Source: Zhengella mangrovi (GTDB taxonomy: Bacteria > Pseudomonadota > Alphaproteobacteria > Rhizobiales > Rhizobiaceae). Taken from it: a stretch of 64,000 nucleotides of DNA. Each line of letters starts with the position of its first letter. Position 1 is the stretch's first letter. Below the pieces are notes generated by a model. The model was given only the letters and a program-made list of their open reading frames with translations. It ran no database searches and was not told the origin of the DNA. Shown in pieces: positions 25,832-34,737 of this stretch. The position numbers and the translations under genes were made by a program. The stretch is from assembly GCF_002727065.1 (NCBI RefSeq), contig NZ_PDVP01000005.1:62001-126000 (forward strand), read 5' to 3'.

Positions 25832-26979
25832 TGAGCGAGAATTCGCGAGACACGCTGGAATCGGCCGAACGGCGCAATTTCCTGAAGCTGAGCGGCATGG
25901 GTGCCTTTACGGCGGCCATGGTTGCCGGCGCTGCGGGCACCTTGTGGTCGGAAGAGGCGGCCGCGCAGACGGCCAAGGAAGAGCGGGAGCGGGAGGCTGC
26001 CGCCGCGCACACGATGACGATCGCCACGGCCTATGTCCTGGGCGCCTCGCGCAGCTACCCGATCATGCAGCTCGATCTCAAGGAGAACATCCAGAACGCC
26101 ACCAACGGCAAGGTCTACGTCAAGCTGGCACCGGGCGGCCAGCTCGGTGCCGGTGGCGCCCTGGTGCAGAAGGTGCAGGCGGGAACCATCCAGGGCGCGC
26201 AGCATTCGCTGTCGAACTTCGCGCCCTTCGCCAGCGCCGTCGACCTGATCAACCTGCCGTACCTGTGCGGCGCCAATCAGCGCTTCGTCAACCTCGTCAA
26301 TTCCGACGCCTGGAAGTCCGAGGTCCATCCGAAGGTCGAGGCGGCCGGGTTCAAGGCCCTCTTCTACGTAGTGATCGATCCGCGTGTCGTCGCGGTGCGC
26401 AAGGGTGGCAATGCCGTCATCACGCCTGCCGACCTGTCGGGCGTCAAGTTCCGCGTGCCGGGATCGGCCATGCTGCAGCAGTATTACCGCATGGTCGGCG
26501 CCAATCCGACGCCGGTGGCCTGGGGCGAAACCCCGTCGGCCATCAAGCAGGGTGTCGCCGATGCGCTCGACCCCTCGGTCGGTGCTCTCTATGTCTTCGG
26601 TTTCAAGGACATCCTGAGCCACGTCACCTTCACCCAGGCCGTGCCGGACAGCCAAGTCTACTCGATCAACCTGGAGTGGTTCAACGGACTGCCTGCCGAC
26701 GTGAAGGAAGGCATCGAGTTCGCTGGCGAGATCACTGCCCAGCAGAACCTCGCCAAGGTTCCGGCCGCGCGCGCCTATGCCATGTCGGAACTCACCAAGG
26801 CCGGCGTGGAATTCCACGCGCTCAACGACGACCAGCTTGCACAGTGGAAGGACGCCGGTGGCTACCAGCGGTCCGAGTGGGACAAGTTCAAGGTCGACCT
26901 GGCCGGCTCGATGGAGACCTTCGCGAAGCTGGAAGAGGCGGCCGGCACCATGGGCCGCTACTACGTCCACGACGCCTGA
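25831..26979 (+). CDS. TRAP transporter solute-binding protein with Tat signal
   Basis: A 382-residue DctP-family binding protein. Unlike the other DctP in this window it has a twin-arginine signal (SAERRNFLKLSGMGAFTAAM, about 13-32), so it would be exported folded. The mature part shows the DctP layout: GGQLGAGGALVQKVQAGTIQGAQHS, DLINLPYLCGANQRFVN, and the binding segment DLSGVKFRVPGSAMLQQYYRMVGANPTPV. It overlaps the small membrane protein gene by one base and precedes dctQM. As the uptake component of an operon with hpsN and suyAB, its ligand is probably DHPS or sulfolactate. Confidence 0.92.
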   Translation: MSENSRDTLESAERRNFLKLSGMGAFTAAMVAGAAGTLWSEEAAAQTAKEEREREAAAAHTMTIATAYVLGASRSYPIMQLDLKENIQNATNGKVYVKLAPGGQLGAGGALVQKVQAGTIQGAQHSLSNFAPFASAVDLINLPYLCGANQRFVNLVNSDAWKSEVHPKVEAAGFKALFYVVIDPRVVAVRKGGNAVITPADLSGVKFRVPGSAMLQQYYRMVGANPTPVAWGETPSAIKQGVADALDPSVGALYVFGFKDILSHVTFTQAVPDSQVYSINLEWFNGLPADVKEGIEFAGEITAQQNLAKVPAARAYAMSELTKAGVEFHALNDDQLAQWKDAGGYQRSEWDKFKVDLAGSMETFAKLEEAAGTMGRYYVHDA

Positions 26980-27091
26980 GGCGCATCACTCCGCGGGCCG
27001 GCCGGCGGCCGGTCCGCATCGTTTCTGAAACACGCACCAACCGGTTGTTGCGGGTCGCGCCTGGCGTGATCTGGACGGGGAGGGACAAGTC

Positions 27092-27607
27092 GTGCCTGGA
27101 TTATTCGACGCGCTGAACCGGAATGCCGAGCGATGGGCGCTGCTGGTTTTCTACACCATGCTGGTCGTGACCATGTTCATCGAGGTCATCCGGCGGGAAG
27201 TGTTCGCCTATTCCTCCATCTGGGGTGAGGAAATCGTGCGCTATTCCTTCATCTACCTGGCCTGGATCGGCGCGGCGGCGGCCGTCAAGGAACGCGGCCA
27301 CATCCGCATAGACGTTCTGATGCACTATGTCGGGCCGCGCGCCAAGGCCGCGCTCTACATGTTCGGCGATCTCGTCATGCTCGCCGTCGCCCTGGTCGCC
27401 CTCTACTGGTCGTTCGAGACCGTCATGGTCTCCGCCCGCTTCGGCTCCGTCAGCCACGGCCTTCGCGTCTCCATGGTCTGGTTCCTGGCGGCCGTTCCGC
27501 TGGGCTTCACGCTGGTGACCTTCCGCCTCCTGCAGTCGCTGTTCCGCGACCTGCGCGACCTTCGTCACGGACGTCCCGTGTACGAGGGCGACAAGCTGTT
27601 CGATTGA
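27092..27607 (+). CDS. TRAP transporter small permease (DctQ family)
   Basis: A 171-residue protein with four hydrophobic helices and the DctQ signature (EVIRREVFAYSSIWGEEIVRYSFIYLAWIGAAAAVKERGHIRID, about 29-72). It starts with GTG at 27092; GGGGAGGGACAAGTC upstream is a strong ribosome-binding site and fixes this start. The large permease gene begins 13 bases after its stop. It completes the second tripartite transporter with the DctP at 25831 and DctM at 27621. Confidence 0.92.
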   Translation: MPGLFDALNRNAERWALLVFYTMLVVTMFIEVIRREVFAYSSIWGEEIVRYSFIYLAWIGAAAAVKERGHIRIDVLMHYVGPRAKAALYMFGDLVMLAVALVALYWSFETVMVSARFGSVSHGLRVSMVWFLAAVPLGFTLVTFRLLQSLFRDLRDLRHGRPVYEGDKLFD

Positions 27608-27620
27608 GGGGAGGTCCGTC

Positions 27621-28952
27621 ATGCTCTGGAACCAGTTGCAGAACCAGGCCGTCGAACTCGGCTGGGATTTCTACGGTCCCGTTCTCATCTTCGTCGGCCT
27701 CGTCACGCTGGCCGTGCCGGTCTGGGCCGCCATCGGCGCCGCCGCTATCGCAATGCTGGTCTTTTCCCAGGCCTTGCCGCTCAGCCTCGTCGGCGAAAGC
27801 CTGTTCGACGGAATCGATGCCTTCGCGCTGACCGCCGTGCCGCTGTTCATCCTCACCGGTGACGTGCTGGTCCGCACCGGCCTGTCGCGGAAATTCCTCG
27901 ACGTGGCCGAGGCGCTGACCTGCTGGACCAAGGGCGGCTTCGGCTCCGCCACGGTGCTGGTCTGCGGCATGTTCTCCGCCATCTCCGGGTCCGACGCTGC
28001 CGGCGCCGCCGCGGTCGGCCGGATGACCATCGACCGGCTGGTGGAGTCGGGTTATCCGCGCCCCTATGCCTGTGCGCTCGTCGCCGCCGGCGCCTGTACC
28101 GGCATCCTCATTCCGCCGTCGATCGCCTACATCATCATCGGTCTCGTGCTCGGCATCTCGGCCTCCACGCTGTTCATGGCGGCCCTGATCCCGGGCATTG
28201 CCATCCTGTTGTCGATCCTGGCGACCAACATCGTCATGAACCGTCTCTACGCCTGGGAAGGCGGCGAGCCCATGACGATGAGCGAATGGCTGGGCCAGCT
28301 CGGCCGCGCGCTCAAGTCCGGCTGGTATGCCTTCATCGTTCCGGGCATCATCTTCTACGGCATCTTCTCCGGGCGCCTCACGCCCACCGAGGCAGGCGCC
28401 ACCGCCGTGATCGTCACCATGATCATGGGCTTCATCCTGGGAACGCTGAAACTGTCGGACTTTCCGTCCATGCTGGTCAGCTCCGCCAAGGTCAACGGCG
28501 TCATCCTGCCGATCATCGCCTTCTCGCTGCCGCTGGCGCAGGCGCTCGCCATCCTCGGCGTGCCGCAGGGTTTTGTCTTCTCGGTCACCTCGCTCACCGA
28601 CGACCCGACGATCCTCATCCTGCTGATGATCATGATCCTCATCGCCGCCGGCTGCGTCATGGAGACGACGCCCAACATCGTCATCCTTGCGCCGATCCTC
28701 AAGCCGCTCGCCGACAACATCGGCATGAACGAAATCCAGTTCTGCGTCATGATGATCACCGCGCTGGGTGTCGGCTTCATCACGCCGCCGCTCGGCCTGA
28801 ACCTCTTCGTCGTTTCCGGCCTCACCGGTGAATCGATCCTCAAGATCGCCGCCCGGGCCGTCCCCTTCGTTTTCTTCATGCTGATCGTCGTTCTCGTGAT
28901 CGCCTATGTGCCGGCGCTGTCGACGGTCATGCTGCCGGATGCCTTTAAGTAG
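27621..28952 (+). CDS. TRAP transporter large permease (DctM family)
   Basis: A 443-residue DctM protein of standard length. Signatures include AVPLFILTGDVLVRTGLSRKFLDVAEAL, the FSAISGSDAAGAAAVG loop, AAGACTGILIPPSIAYIIIGLVLG, RLTPTEAGATAVIVTMIMG and GVGFITPPLGLNLFVVSGL. A strong GGGGAGGTCC site precedes the ATG. The next gene (hpsN-like) begins 11 bases downstream, placing transport and catabolism on one transcript. Confidence 0.95.
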   Translation: MLWNQLQNQAVELGWDFYGPVLIFVGLVTLAVPVWAAIGAAAIAMLVFSQALPLSLVGESLFDGIDAFALTAVPLFILTGDVLVRTGLSRKFLDVAEALTCWTKGGFGSATVLVCGMFSAISGSDAAGAAAVGRMTIDRLVESGYPRPYACALVAAGACTGILIPPSIAYIIIGLVLGISASTLFMAALIPGIAILLSILATNIVMNRLYAWEGGEPMTMSEWLGQLGRALKSGWYAFIVPGIIFYGIFSGRLTPTEAGATAVIVTMIMGFILGTLKLSDFPSMLVSSAKVNGVILPIIAFSLPLAQALAILGVPQGFVFSVTSLTDDPTILILLMIMILIAAGCVMETTPNIVILAPILKPLADNIGMNEIQFCVMMITALGVGFITPPLGLNLFVVSGLTGESILKIAARAVPFVFFMLIVVLVIAYVPALSTVMLPDAFK

Positions 28953-28963
28953 GAGTTGCTCCC

Positions 28964-30271
28964 ATGTCTCGCAGATATCTCAAGAAAGCCGACCTGACGC
29001 CGTCCAGCGGTGCCGGCGACGTGCGCGAAACCGTCCAGTCCATGCTCGACGACATCGAGGCGCGCGGCGACGCGGCGGCGATGGAATATGCTGCCCGGCT
29101 GGACCGCTACGACGGTCCGGTCAAGCTGTCGCGCGCCGATATCGATGCCGCGATCGCCAAGGTTCCCGAGAAGCTGAAGCAGGACATCCGGTTCGCCCAT
29201 GACAACGTCCGCCGCTTTGCCGAGGCGCAGAAGGAAACGCTGAGCGAGTTCGAGATCGAGGTCGTGCCCGGCCTGGTCGCCGGCCAGAAGAGCATCCCCG
29301 TGCGCGGCGCCGGCTGCTACATCCCCGGTGGCCGCTACAGCCACATCGCCTCCGCCATCATGACCGTCACCACGGCCAAGGTCGCCGGCTGCGGCTCCAT
29401 CGTCGCCTGTTCGCCGCCGCGCCCGGAGGTGGGCATCGCCCCGGCCATCATCTATGCCGCCGACTTGTGCGGCGCCGACACCATCCTTGCCATGGGCGGC
29501 GTGCAGGGCGTGGCCGCCATGGCCTTCGGCCTTTTCGGCCTGCCCAAGGCCGACATCCTGGTCGGTCCCGGCAACCAGTTCGTCGCCGAGGCCAAGCGCA
29601 TCCTCTTCGGCCGCGTTGGCATCGACATGTTCGCCGGCCCCACCGACAGCCTCATCCTGGCCGATGCGACGGCCGATCCCGAGGTCGTCGCCGCCGATCT
29701 CGTCGGCCAGGCCGAGCACGGCTACAACTCGCCAGTCTGGCTGGTCACCGATGACGAGCCGCTGGCGCGCAAGGTCATGGAGATCGTACCGCGGATGATC
29801 GCCGACCTGCCAGAGGTCAACAGCAAGAACGCCGAGGCCGCCTGGCGCGACTACGCCGAGGTCATCGTCTGCGACGATCGCGAGGAAATGGCCGCGACCG
29901 CCGACGACTACGCCCCGGAACATCTCACCGTGCAGGCCGCGGATCTCGACTGGTGGCTTGGCCGGCTGCAATGCTACGGCTCGCTCTTCCTCGGCGAGGA
30001 AACCACCGTGGCCTTCGGCGACAAGGCATCCGGCCCCAACCACGTCCTGCCGACGTCGAAGGCGGCCAACTACACCGGCGGCCTGTCGGTGCACAAGTAC
30101 ATGAAGATCGTCACCTGGCAGCGGGCGACGCGCGAGGGGGCCCGCCCGGTCGCCGAGGCCACCGCGCGCATCTCCAGGCTGGAGGGCATGGAGGCCCACG
30201 CGCGGACGGCCGATATCCGTCTGCGCAAGTACTTCCCGGACGAAACCTTCGACCTGACGCCCGGAGAATGA
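28964..30271 (+). CDS. hpsN: HisD-superfamily zinc dehydrogenase, (R)-DHPS 3-dehydrogenase (HpsN-like)
   Basis: A 435-residue histidinol-dehydrogenase homologue that, from context, oxidises (R)-2,3-dihydroxypropane-1-sulfonate to (R)-sulfolactate with two NAD+. The HisD catalytic set is intact: zinc ligands Gln249 and His252 (GQAEHG), Asp353 (FGDKASGPNH) and His412 (MEAHART), and the general acid/base pair Glu319-His320 (YAPEHL). The substrate loop has MFAGPTDSL instead of the MPAGPSE typical of biosynthetic HisD, as in HisD-like catabolic paralogues. It lies between a TRAP transporter and suyAB, with no other his genes near. HpsN identity is well supported by context but not directly proven. 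Confidence 0.85.
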   Translation: MSRRYLKKADLTPSSGAGDVRETVQSMLDDIEARGDAAAMEYAARLDRYDGPVKLSRADIDAAIAKVPEKLKQDIRFAHDNVRRFAEAQKETLSEFEIEVVPGLVAGQKSIPVRGAGCYIPGGRYSHIASAIMTVTTAKVAGCGSIVACSPPRPEVGIAPAIIYAADLCGADTILAMGGVQGVAAMAFGLFGLPKADILVGPGNQFVAEAKRILFGRVGIDMFAGPTDSLILADATADPEVVAADLVGQAEHGYNSPVWLVTDDEPLARKVMEIVPRMIADLPEVNSKNAEAAWRDYAEVIVCDDREEMAATADDYAPEHLTVQAADLDWWLGRLQCYGSLFLGEETTVAFGDKASGPNHVLPTSKAANYTGGLSVHKYMKIVTWQRATREGARPVAEATARISRLEGMEAHARTADIRLRKYFPDETFDLTPGE

Positions 30272-30274
30272 GGC

Positions 30275-31042
30275 ATGGCCGCTCGTGATCCTGCTCGACT
30301 GTTTGACCTGACGGGCCGCGTGGCCTGTGTCACCGGTGCCAGCTCGGGCCTTGGCAGGAGGGCAGCCGATGTCCTGCTGGCGGCGGGTGCACGGGTGGTC
30401 GGCGTGGCGCGGCGCGAAGCGGTGCTGGCCGACTGGGCGGTCGGGGCCGGGGACGATGCGGCCTTCGTCGCCGGTGATCTAGCCGGCGCCGAGAGCGCGT
30501 CGCGGATCGCCGGCGAGGTCATCGGCCGGTTCGGCGCCCCGGACATCCTGGTCAACGCCGCCGGCATCAACACGCGGCAGGCCGCCGACGACGTCACCCC
30601 CGAGGGCTGGCAGGTCACGCTCGGCATCAATCTCACAGCGCCCTTCTTCCTCGCGCAGGCCTTCGCGCCGGCCATGCGCGAAAGGGGATGGGGCCGCATC
30701 GTCAACTTCGCCTCGCTGCAGAGCTATCGCGCCTTCCCGGGCGGCATCGCCTATGGCGCCAGCAAGGGCGGTGTCGTCCAGATGACCCGCGCCATGGCCG
30801 AGGCCTGGTCGGGCAGCGGCATCACCGCCAATGCCATCGGTCCCGGCTTCTTCCGCACCGAGCTGACCGCGCCCGTTTTCGCCGATCCCGCCCGCGCGGC
30901 GCGCAACGCGGCGCAGACCTGCATTGGCCGCAACGGCGAACCGGAGGACATCGACGGCCCCGTGCTCTTCCTGTGCTCCGATGCCGGCGCCTATGTCACG
31001 GGCCAGACCCTGATGGTGGATGGAGGATTTACCGCCAAATGA
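30275..31042 (+). CDS. Short-chain dehydrogenase/reductase, candidate DHPS 2-dehydrogenase
   Basis: A 255-residue classical SDR: NAD-binding TGASSGLG at 20-27, NAAG at 94-97, and the catalytic Ser147, Tyr160 and Lys164 (ASLQSYRAFPGGIAYGASK). It ends with the usual GQTLMVDGGF. The gene starts 3 bases after hpsN and its stop overlaps the next start (ATGA). In DHPS catabolism two 2-dehydrogenases (HpsO and HpsP) interconvert the enantiomers through the 2-oxo compound before HpsN; this SDR and the following alcohol dehydrogenase would fill those two places. Which one corresponds to which name is not assigned. Confidence 0.87.
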   Translation: MAARDPARLFDLTGRVACVTGASSGLGRRAADVLLAAGARVVGVARREAVLADWAVGAGDDAAFVAGDLAGAESASRIAGEVIGRFGAPDILVNAAGINTRQAADDVTPEGWQVTLGINLTAPFFLAQAFAPAMRERGWGRIVNFASLQSYRAFPGGIAYGASKGGVVQMTRAMAEAWSGSGITANAIGPGFFRTELTAPVFADPARAARNAAQTCIGRNGEPEDIDGPVLFLCSDAGAYVTGQTLMVDGGFTAK

Positions 31043-32034
31043 AAGCGCTCGTCTATCTCGGTCCCAACCAGCTCGCGATCCGCGACGTTCCCATGCCGCA
31101 ACCGGCGGCGGGCGAACTGCTCGTGCGGGTCGACAGCGTCGGCATCTGCGGCTCCGACATGCACGCATATCTCGGCCACGACGAACGCCGTCCCGCGCCG
31201 CTGATCCTGGGTCACGAGGCGGCGGGCATCGTGGTCGCCGGCCCGCAGGAGGGCCGCCGCGTCACCATCAATCCGCTGGTCACCTGCATGGCCTGCCCGG
31301 CCTGCCTGTCGGGCCGGGAAAACCTGTGCGCCGACCGGCAGATCATTTCAATGCCGCCGCGAGAGGGCGCCTTCGCCCAATATGTCGCCATGCCGGAACG
31401 CAACCTCGTGACCGTCCCCGACGGCGTGCCCTTCGACAAGGCGGCCCTGGCCGAACCCATCGCCTGTGGATGGCACGCGGTGAAGCTCGCCCACCGAGCA
31501 CTGGCGCGCCCGCTGGGCGAGGTCTCGATGCTGATCCTCGGCGGCGGTGCCATCGGCGTCGGCGCGGCGCTGTCCTTCCGTGCCATGGGCGGCGGCGACA
31601 TCGTGCTCGTCGAGCCGAATGCCGCCCGTCGCGCCTTCCTGTGCGAGGCCGTCGGCCTGGATGCACGCGATCCCGCCGAGGTCGGGGACGGGCGGTTCTT
31701 CGACCTCGTCATCGATGCCGCCGGCTTCGCGGCCACCCGCGAAGTGGCATCGCAAAGGGCCGTGCCGGGCGGCGTCATCGTCCATATCGGTCTGGGCGAG
31801 GCGGCGGGGGGGCTGAACATCCGCCGCATGACGCTGCAGGAAATCACCTTCATCGGTACCTACACCTACACGATGACGGATTTTCGCGAGACCGCGCAGG
31901 CGATTTTCGACGGCCGCCTCGGTGCCCTCGACTGGGCCGTGCCGCATCCCCTCGACGCGGGCCCCGACGCCTTCGCCGATCTCCATTCCGGCGCGGTGAC
32001 AGCGCCGAAGATCATTCTCAAACCCCAACTCTGA
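31039..32034 (+). CDS. Zinc-dependent medium-chain alcohol dehydrogenase, candidate DHPS 2-dehydrogenase
   Basis: A 331-residue MDR-family dehydrogenase. Catalytic zinc ligands are in GICGSDMH and GHEAAG; the structural-zinc lobe has four cysteines (CMACPACLSGRENLC); the nucleotide-binding motif is LILGGGAIGVGAAL (about 164-177). It overlaps the SDR gene by four bases. Sorbitol or threonine dehydrogenases share this architecture, but the place between hpsN and suyA suggests that it oxidises or reduces carbon 2 of DHPS, working as a racemising pair with the SDR. Stereospecificity cannot be read from sequence. Confidence 0.87.
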   Translation: MKALVYLGPNQLAIRDVPMPQPAAGELLVRVDSVGICGSDMHAYLGHDERRPAPLILGHEAAGIVVAGPQEGRRVTINPLVTCMACPACLSGRENLCADRQIISMPPREGAFAQYVAMPERNLVTVPDGVPFDKAALAEPIACGWHAVKLAHRALARPLGEVSMLILGGGAIGVGAALSFRAMGGGDIVLVEPNAARRAFLCEAVGLDARDPAEVGDGRFFDLVIDAAGFAATREVASQRAVPGGVIVHIGLGEAAGGLNIRRMTLQEITFIGTYTYTMTDFRETAQAIFDGRLGALDWAVPHPLDAGPDAFADLHSGAVTAPKIILKPQL

Positions 32035-32046
32035 AAGGAAACCAGG

Positions 32047-32337
32047 ATGGCTGAAATTCCCCATCTTCTCGTCCACGAGCAGGCCGACAACGTCGGCGTG
32101 GTCGTCGTTGAAGGCCTCAAGGCCGGCACCGACATGCTCTGCTGCGTCACCCACGACAACTCGACCTTCCGGCTGACCGCCAATGCCGACGTGCCGATCG
32201 GCCACAAGATCGCGTTGAAGGATCTCAAGTCCGGCGACACGGCCATCAAGTACGGCGAGGACATCGGCAAGTTCGTCGCCGATGTCGCGAAGGGCGGTCA
32301 CGTCCATACCCACAACCTCAAGACCAAGCGCTGGTAA
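32047..32337 (+). CDS. suyA: (R)-sulfolactate sulfo-lyase, small subunit
   Basis: A 96-residue SAF-domain protein (UxaA N-terminal type), the small subunit of sulfolactate sulfo-lyase. It starts [22 protein letters not shown] and contains [34 protein letters not shown] and the end [12 protein letters not shown]; the SAF fold and the HxHTHN-like tail are family marks. It is encoded 11 bases ahead of the large subunit. SuyAB splits (R)-3-sulfolactate into pyruvate and sulfite. Altronate or galactarate dehydratase small domains are related, but the split gene pair with hpsN upstream and an exporter downstream fits SuyA. Confidence 0.9.
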   Translation: MAEIPHLLVHEQADNVGVVVVEGLKAGTDMLCCVTHDNSTFRLTANADVPIGHKIALKDLKSGDTAIKYGEDIGKFVADVAKGGHVHTHNLKTKRW

Positions 32338-32348
32338 GGAACCCGACC

Positions 32349-33530
32349 ATGGCTTCGAAATATTCCAACATCACCTTCCAGGGCTACCGCCGTGAGAACG
32401 GCCGGGTCGGCGTGCGCAACCATGTGCTCATCCTGCCGCTGGACGACATCTCCAACGCCGCCTGCGAGGCGGTCGCCAACAACATCAAGGGCACGCTGGC
32501 CATCCCCCATGCCTACGGCCGCCTGCAGTTCGGCGAGGATCTCGAGCTGCATTTCCGGACCATCATCGGCACCGGCGCCAATCCGAACGTCGCCGCCTGC
32601 GTGGTCATCGGCATCGAGCCGGGCTGGACACAGCGCGTCGTTGACGGCATTGCCGCCACGGGCAAGCCGGTGGCAGGCTTCTCCATCGAGCAGAACGGCG
32701 ACCTGAAGACGATCATGGACGCCTCGCGCAAGGCCAAGGAATTCGTCCACTTCGCCACCGAGCTGCAGCGCGAGGAATGCTCCATTTCCGAGCTCTGGGT
32801 TTCGACCAAGTGCGGCGAAAGCGACACCACCACCGGTCTGGGCTCCTGCCCGACGGTTGGCAACATGTACGACAAGCTGCTTCCCGAAGGCATCTACGGC
32901 TGCTTCGGCGAAACCTCCGAGATCACCGGCGCCGAGCACATCTGCAAGGCCCGCGCGATCAGCGACGAGGTCGGCGAGCGCTGGTATGCCATGTGGAAGG
33001 CCTACCAGGACGATGTGATCTTTGCCCACCAGACCGACGACCTGTCCGACAGCCAGCCGACCAAGGGCAACATCGAGGGCGGCCTGACGACCATCGAGGA
33101 AAAGGCGCTCGGCAACCTGGAGAAGATCGGCCGCACGTCGAAATACATCGACATTCTCGATCCGGCCGAGGCACCGAAATCAGGCAAGGGCCTCTACTTC
33201 ATGGACTCCTCGTCCGCGGCGGCCGAATGCGTCACCCTGATGGCCGCCGGCGGCTACGTGATCCATACCTTCCCGACCGGGCAGGGCAACGTGATCGGCA
33301 ATCCCATCGTGCCGGTCATCAAGATCACGGCCAACCCGCGCACCGTGCGCACCATGAGCGAGCATGTCGACGTCGACGTCTCGGGCATCCTGCGCCGCGA
33401 GATGACGATCGACGAGGCCGGTGACGAGCTGATCGACATGATCCGCCGCACTGCCAACGGCCGCAACACGGCGTCCGAGGCGCTCGGCCATCGCGAGTTC
33501 TCGATGACCAAGCTCTACCGCAGCGCCTGA
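32349..33530 (+). CDS. suyB: (R)-sulfolactate sulfo-lyase, large subunit
   Basis: A 393-residue UxaA/GarD-type lyase subunit that removes sulfite from (R)-3-sulfolactate, leaving pyruvate. It opens with the family start [21 protein letters not shown] and shows [47 protein letters not shown] and the iron-binding-type cysteines and acids around [19 protein letters not shown]. Late motifs [35 protein letters not shown] and DVDVSGI are typical of the family. It follows suyA by 11 bases. This is the desulfonating step of the locus and its best-supported element. Confidence 0.92.
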   Translation: MASKYSNITFQGYRRENGRVGVRNHVLILPLDDISNAACEAVANNIKGTLAIPHAYGRLQFGEDLELHFRTIIGTGANPNVAACVVIGIEPGWTQRVVDGIAATGKPVAGFSIEQNGDLKTIMDASRKAKEFVHFATELQREECSISELWVSTKCGESDTTTGLGSCPTVGNMYDKLLPEGIYGCFGETSEITGAEHICKARAISDEVGERWYAMWKAYQDDVIFAHQTDDLSDSQPTKGNIEGGLTTIEEKALGNLEKIGRTSKYIDILDPAEAPKSGKGLYFMDSSSAAAECVTLMAAGGYVIHTFPTGQGNVIGNPIVPVIKITANPRTVRTMSEHVDVDVSGILRREMTIDEAGDELIDMIRRTANGRNTASEALGHREFSMTKLYRSA

Positions 33531-33549
33531 TCACTCCCGCGCTGTCCTT

Positions 33550-33574
33550 GCCGCCCGGGTTCTCCCCGGGCGGC
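33550..33574 (+). other. Intercistronic hairpin between suyB and the sulfite exporter gene
   Basis: A perfect 10-bp stem, GCCGCCCGGG / CCCGGGCGGC, with a 5-base loop begins 20 bases past the suyB stop and ends 20 bases before the exporter start. No T run follows, so it is more likely an mRNA-stabilising or processing site than a full terminator; partial termination would lower exporter expression relative to suyAB. Confidence 0.5.
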
Positions 33575-33594
33575 GTCCATCATCCGGATCTGCC

Positions 33595-34605
33595 ATGTCC
33601 AGCTTTTCCCTGTCCTCGGTGCGCACCCGGGTCGCCGACCTGTTTCCCGGCGTCCTGCTTGCGCTGACCGTCGCTGCGGCCGCCAAGTTCCTGTCGGAAC
33701 ACTATGGCGCCCCGGTCATGCTGTTCGCGCTGCTGATCGGCATGGCGTTCAACTTTCTCGCGGTCGATGCCCGCTGCAAGCCAGGCATCGAGTTCGCCTC
33801 GCGGACCCTGTTGCGCGCGGGGATCGTGCTCCTGGGCGCGCGCATCACCGTTGGCGACATCGCCTCAATCGGCGTGTCCGGCCTGCTCACGGTGATTTCT
33901 CTGATCGCGCTGACGATCGGCAGCGGCTTCGTCTTTGCCCGCCTGTTCGACCGCGGCTGGCGGTTCGCGCTTCTGACGGGCGGTTCGGTTGCCATTTGCG
34001 GCGCGTCCGCCGCGCTCGCCATCGCCTCCGTCATCCCGCACAACGACAAGACCGAGCGCAATCTCCTCTTCACGGTCGTCGCTGTGACGACCATGTCGAC
34101 GGTCGCCATGATCGTCTATCCGATCGTCTTCTCGCTCCTCGGGCTGTCCGACATGCAGAGCGGCTTCCTGATTGGCGCCACCGTCCACGACGTCGCGCAG
34201 GTCGTCGGCGCCGGCTATTCCATCTCCGTCGAGGCCGGCGACATGGCGACCATCGTCAAGCTGCTCCGCGTCACCATGCTGCCGGTGGTTCTGCTCATCA
34301 TCGCGCTGTCGCTGTCGGGCGGGCTGGGCAATGGCGGCAAGGTGCGCCTTCCGGCCTTCGTTGTCGGCTTCGTCGTGGTCGCGGCGGCCAACAGCCTCCA
34401 GGTGATCCCGCAGGCCATCGCGTCCGGCGCCGTCACCGTCTCGTCCTGGCTGCTGGTCATTGCCATCTCGGCGCTGGGCGTGAAGACCAACATGAAGGCC
34501 ATGCTGGGGCTCGGCTGGCGCCACGCCGCCGTCGTCGTGGTCGAAACCCTGTTCCTGCTCGCCATGGCGCTCGTCGCGCTGGAAAGCGGGCTTGTGCCGG
34601 GTTAA
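33595..34605 (+). CDS. suyZ: YeiH-family membrane protein, candidate sulfite exporter (SuyZ)
   Basis: A 336-residue integral membrane protein of the YeiH/UPF0324 family ('putative sulfate exporter'), with about ten hydrophobic helices. Family landmarks are the early LFALLIGMAFNFLA, the KPGIEFASRTLLRAGIVLLGARITVGDI segment, the GGSVAICGASAALAIASV re-entrant region, and LIGATVHDVAQVVGAGYSIS. SuyZ of this family accompanies suyAB in sulfolactate degraders and is thought to export the sulfite released. Here it follows suyB by 64 bases with a hairpin between. The ligand is inferred from that genetic association. Confidence 0.85.
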   Translation: MSSFSLSSVRTRVADLFPGVLLALTVAAAAKFLSEHYGAPVMLFALLIGMAFNFLAVDARCKPGIEFASRTLLRAGIVLLGARITVGDIASIGVSGLLTVISLIALTIGSGFVFARLFDRGWRFALLTGGSVAICGASAALAIASVIPHNDKTERNLLFTVVAVTTMSTVAMIVYPIVFSLLGLSDMQSGFLIGATVHDVAQVVGAGYSISVEAGDMATIVKLLRVTMLPVVLLIIALSLSGGLGNGGKVRLPAFVVGFVVVAAANSLQVIPQAIASGAVTVSSWLLVIAISALGVKTNMKAMLGLGWRHAAVVVVETLFLLAMALVALESGLVPG

Positions 34606-34606
34606 A

Positions 34607-34706
34607 GCAATCCCAGCGAAAGTGGACGCCGGTTTCGCGTCCGGGATTGCGTGGGGCAAGAGCAATCCCGGCGAAAGTGGACGCCGGTTTCGCGTCCGGG
34701 ATTGCG
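34607..34706. repeat. Two-copy RIME-like palindromic repeat between suyZ and comC-like gene
   Basis: Two 45-base units (34607-34651 and 34662-34706) with a 55-base period. Each can fold: outer arms GCAATCCC(GG) / (CC)GGGATTGC, inner arms GCGAAA / TTTCGC, with an ACGCCGG centre. The first starts one base after the suyZ stop. They match the shorter array after the next gene, and the style is that of intergenic palindromes common in Hyphomicrobiales. Confidence 0.85.
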
Positions 34707-34737
34707 TGCGTTGAGTGCAGCGGAGGAGCGGGCAACG

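Noticed and set aside
28964-30271. Biosynthetic histidinol dehydrogenase (hisD)
   Set aside because: No other his genes are nearby, the substrate loop differs from biosynthetic HisD, and the gene lies between a TRAP transporter and suyAB.
32047-33530. Altronate or galactarate dehydratase (UxaA/GarD)
   Set aside because: The family is the same, but the split small and large subunits with an HpsN-like gene upstream and a YeiH-type exporter downstream fit SuyAB; no uronate genes are present.
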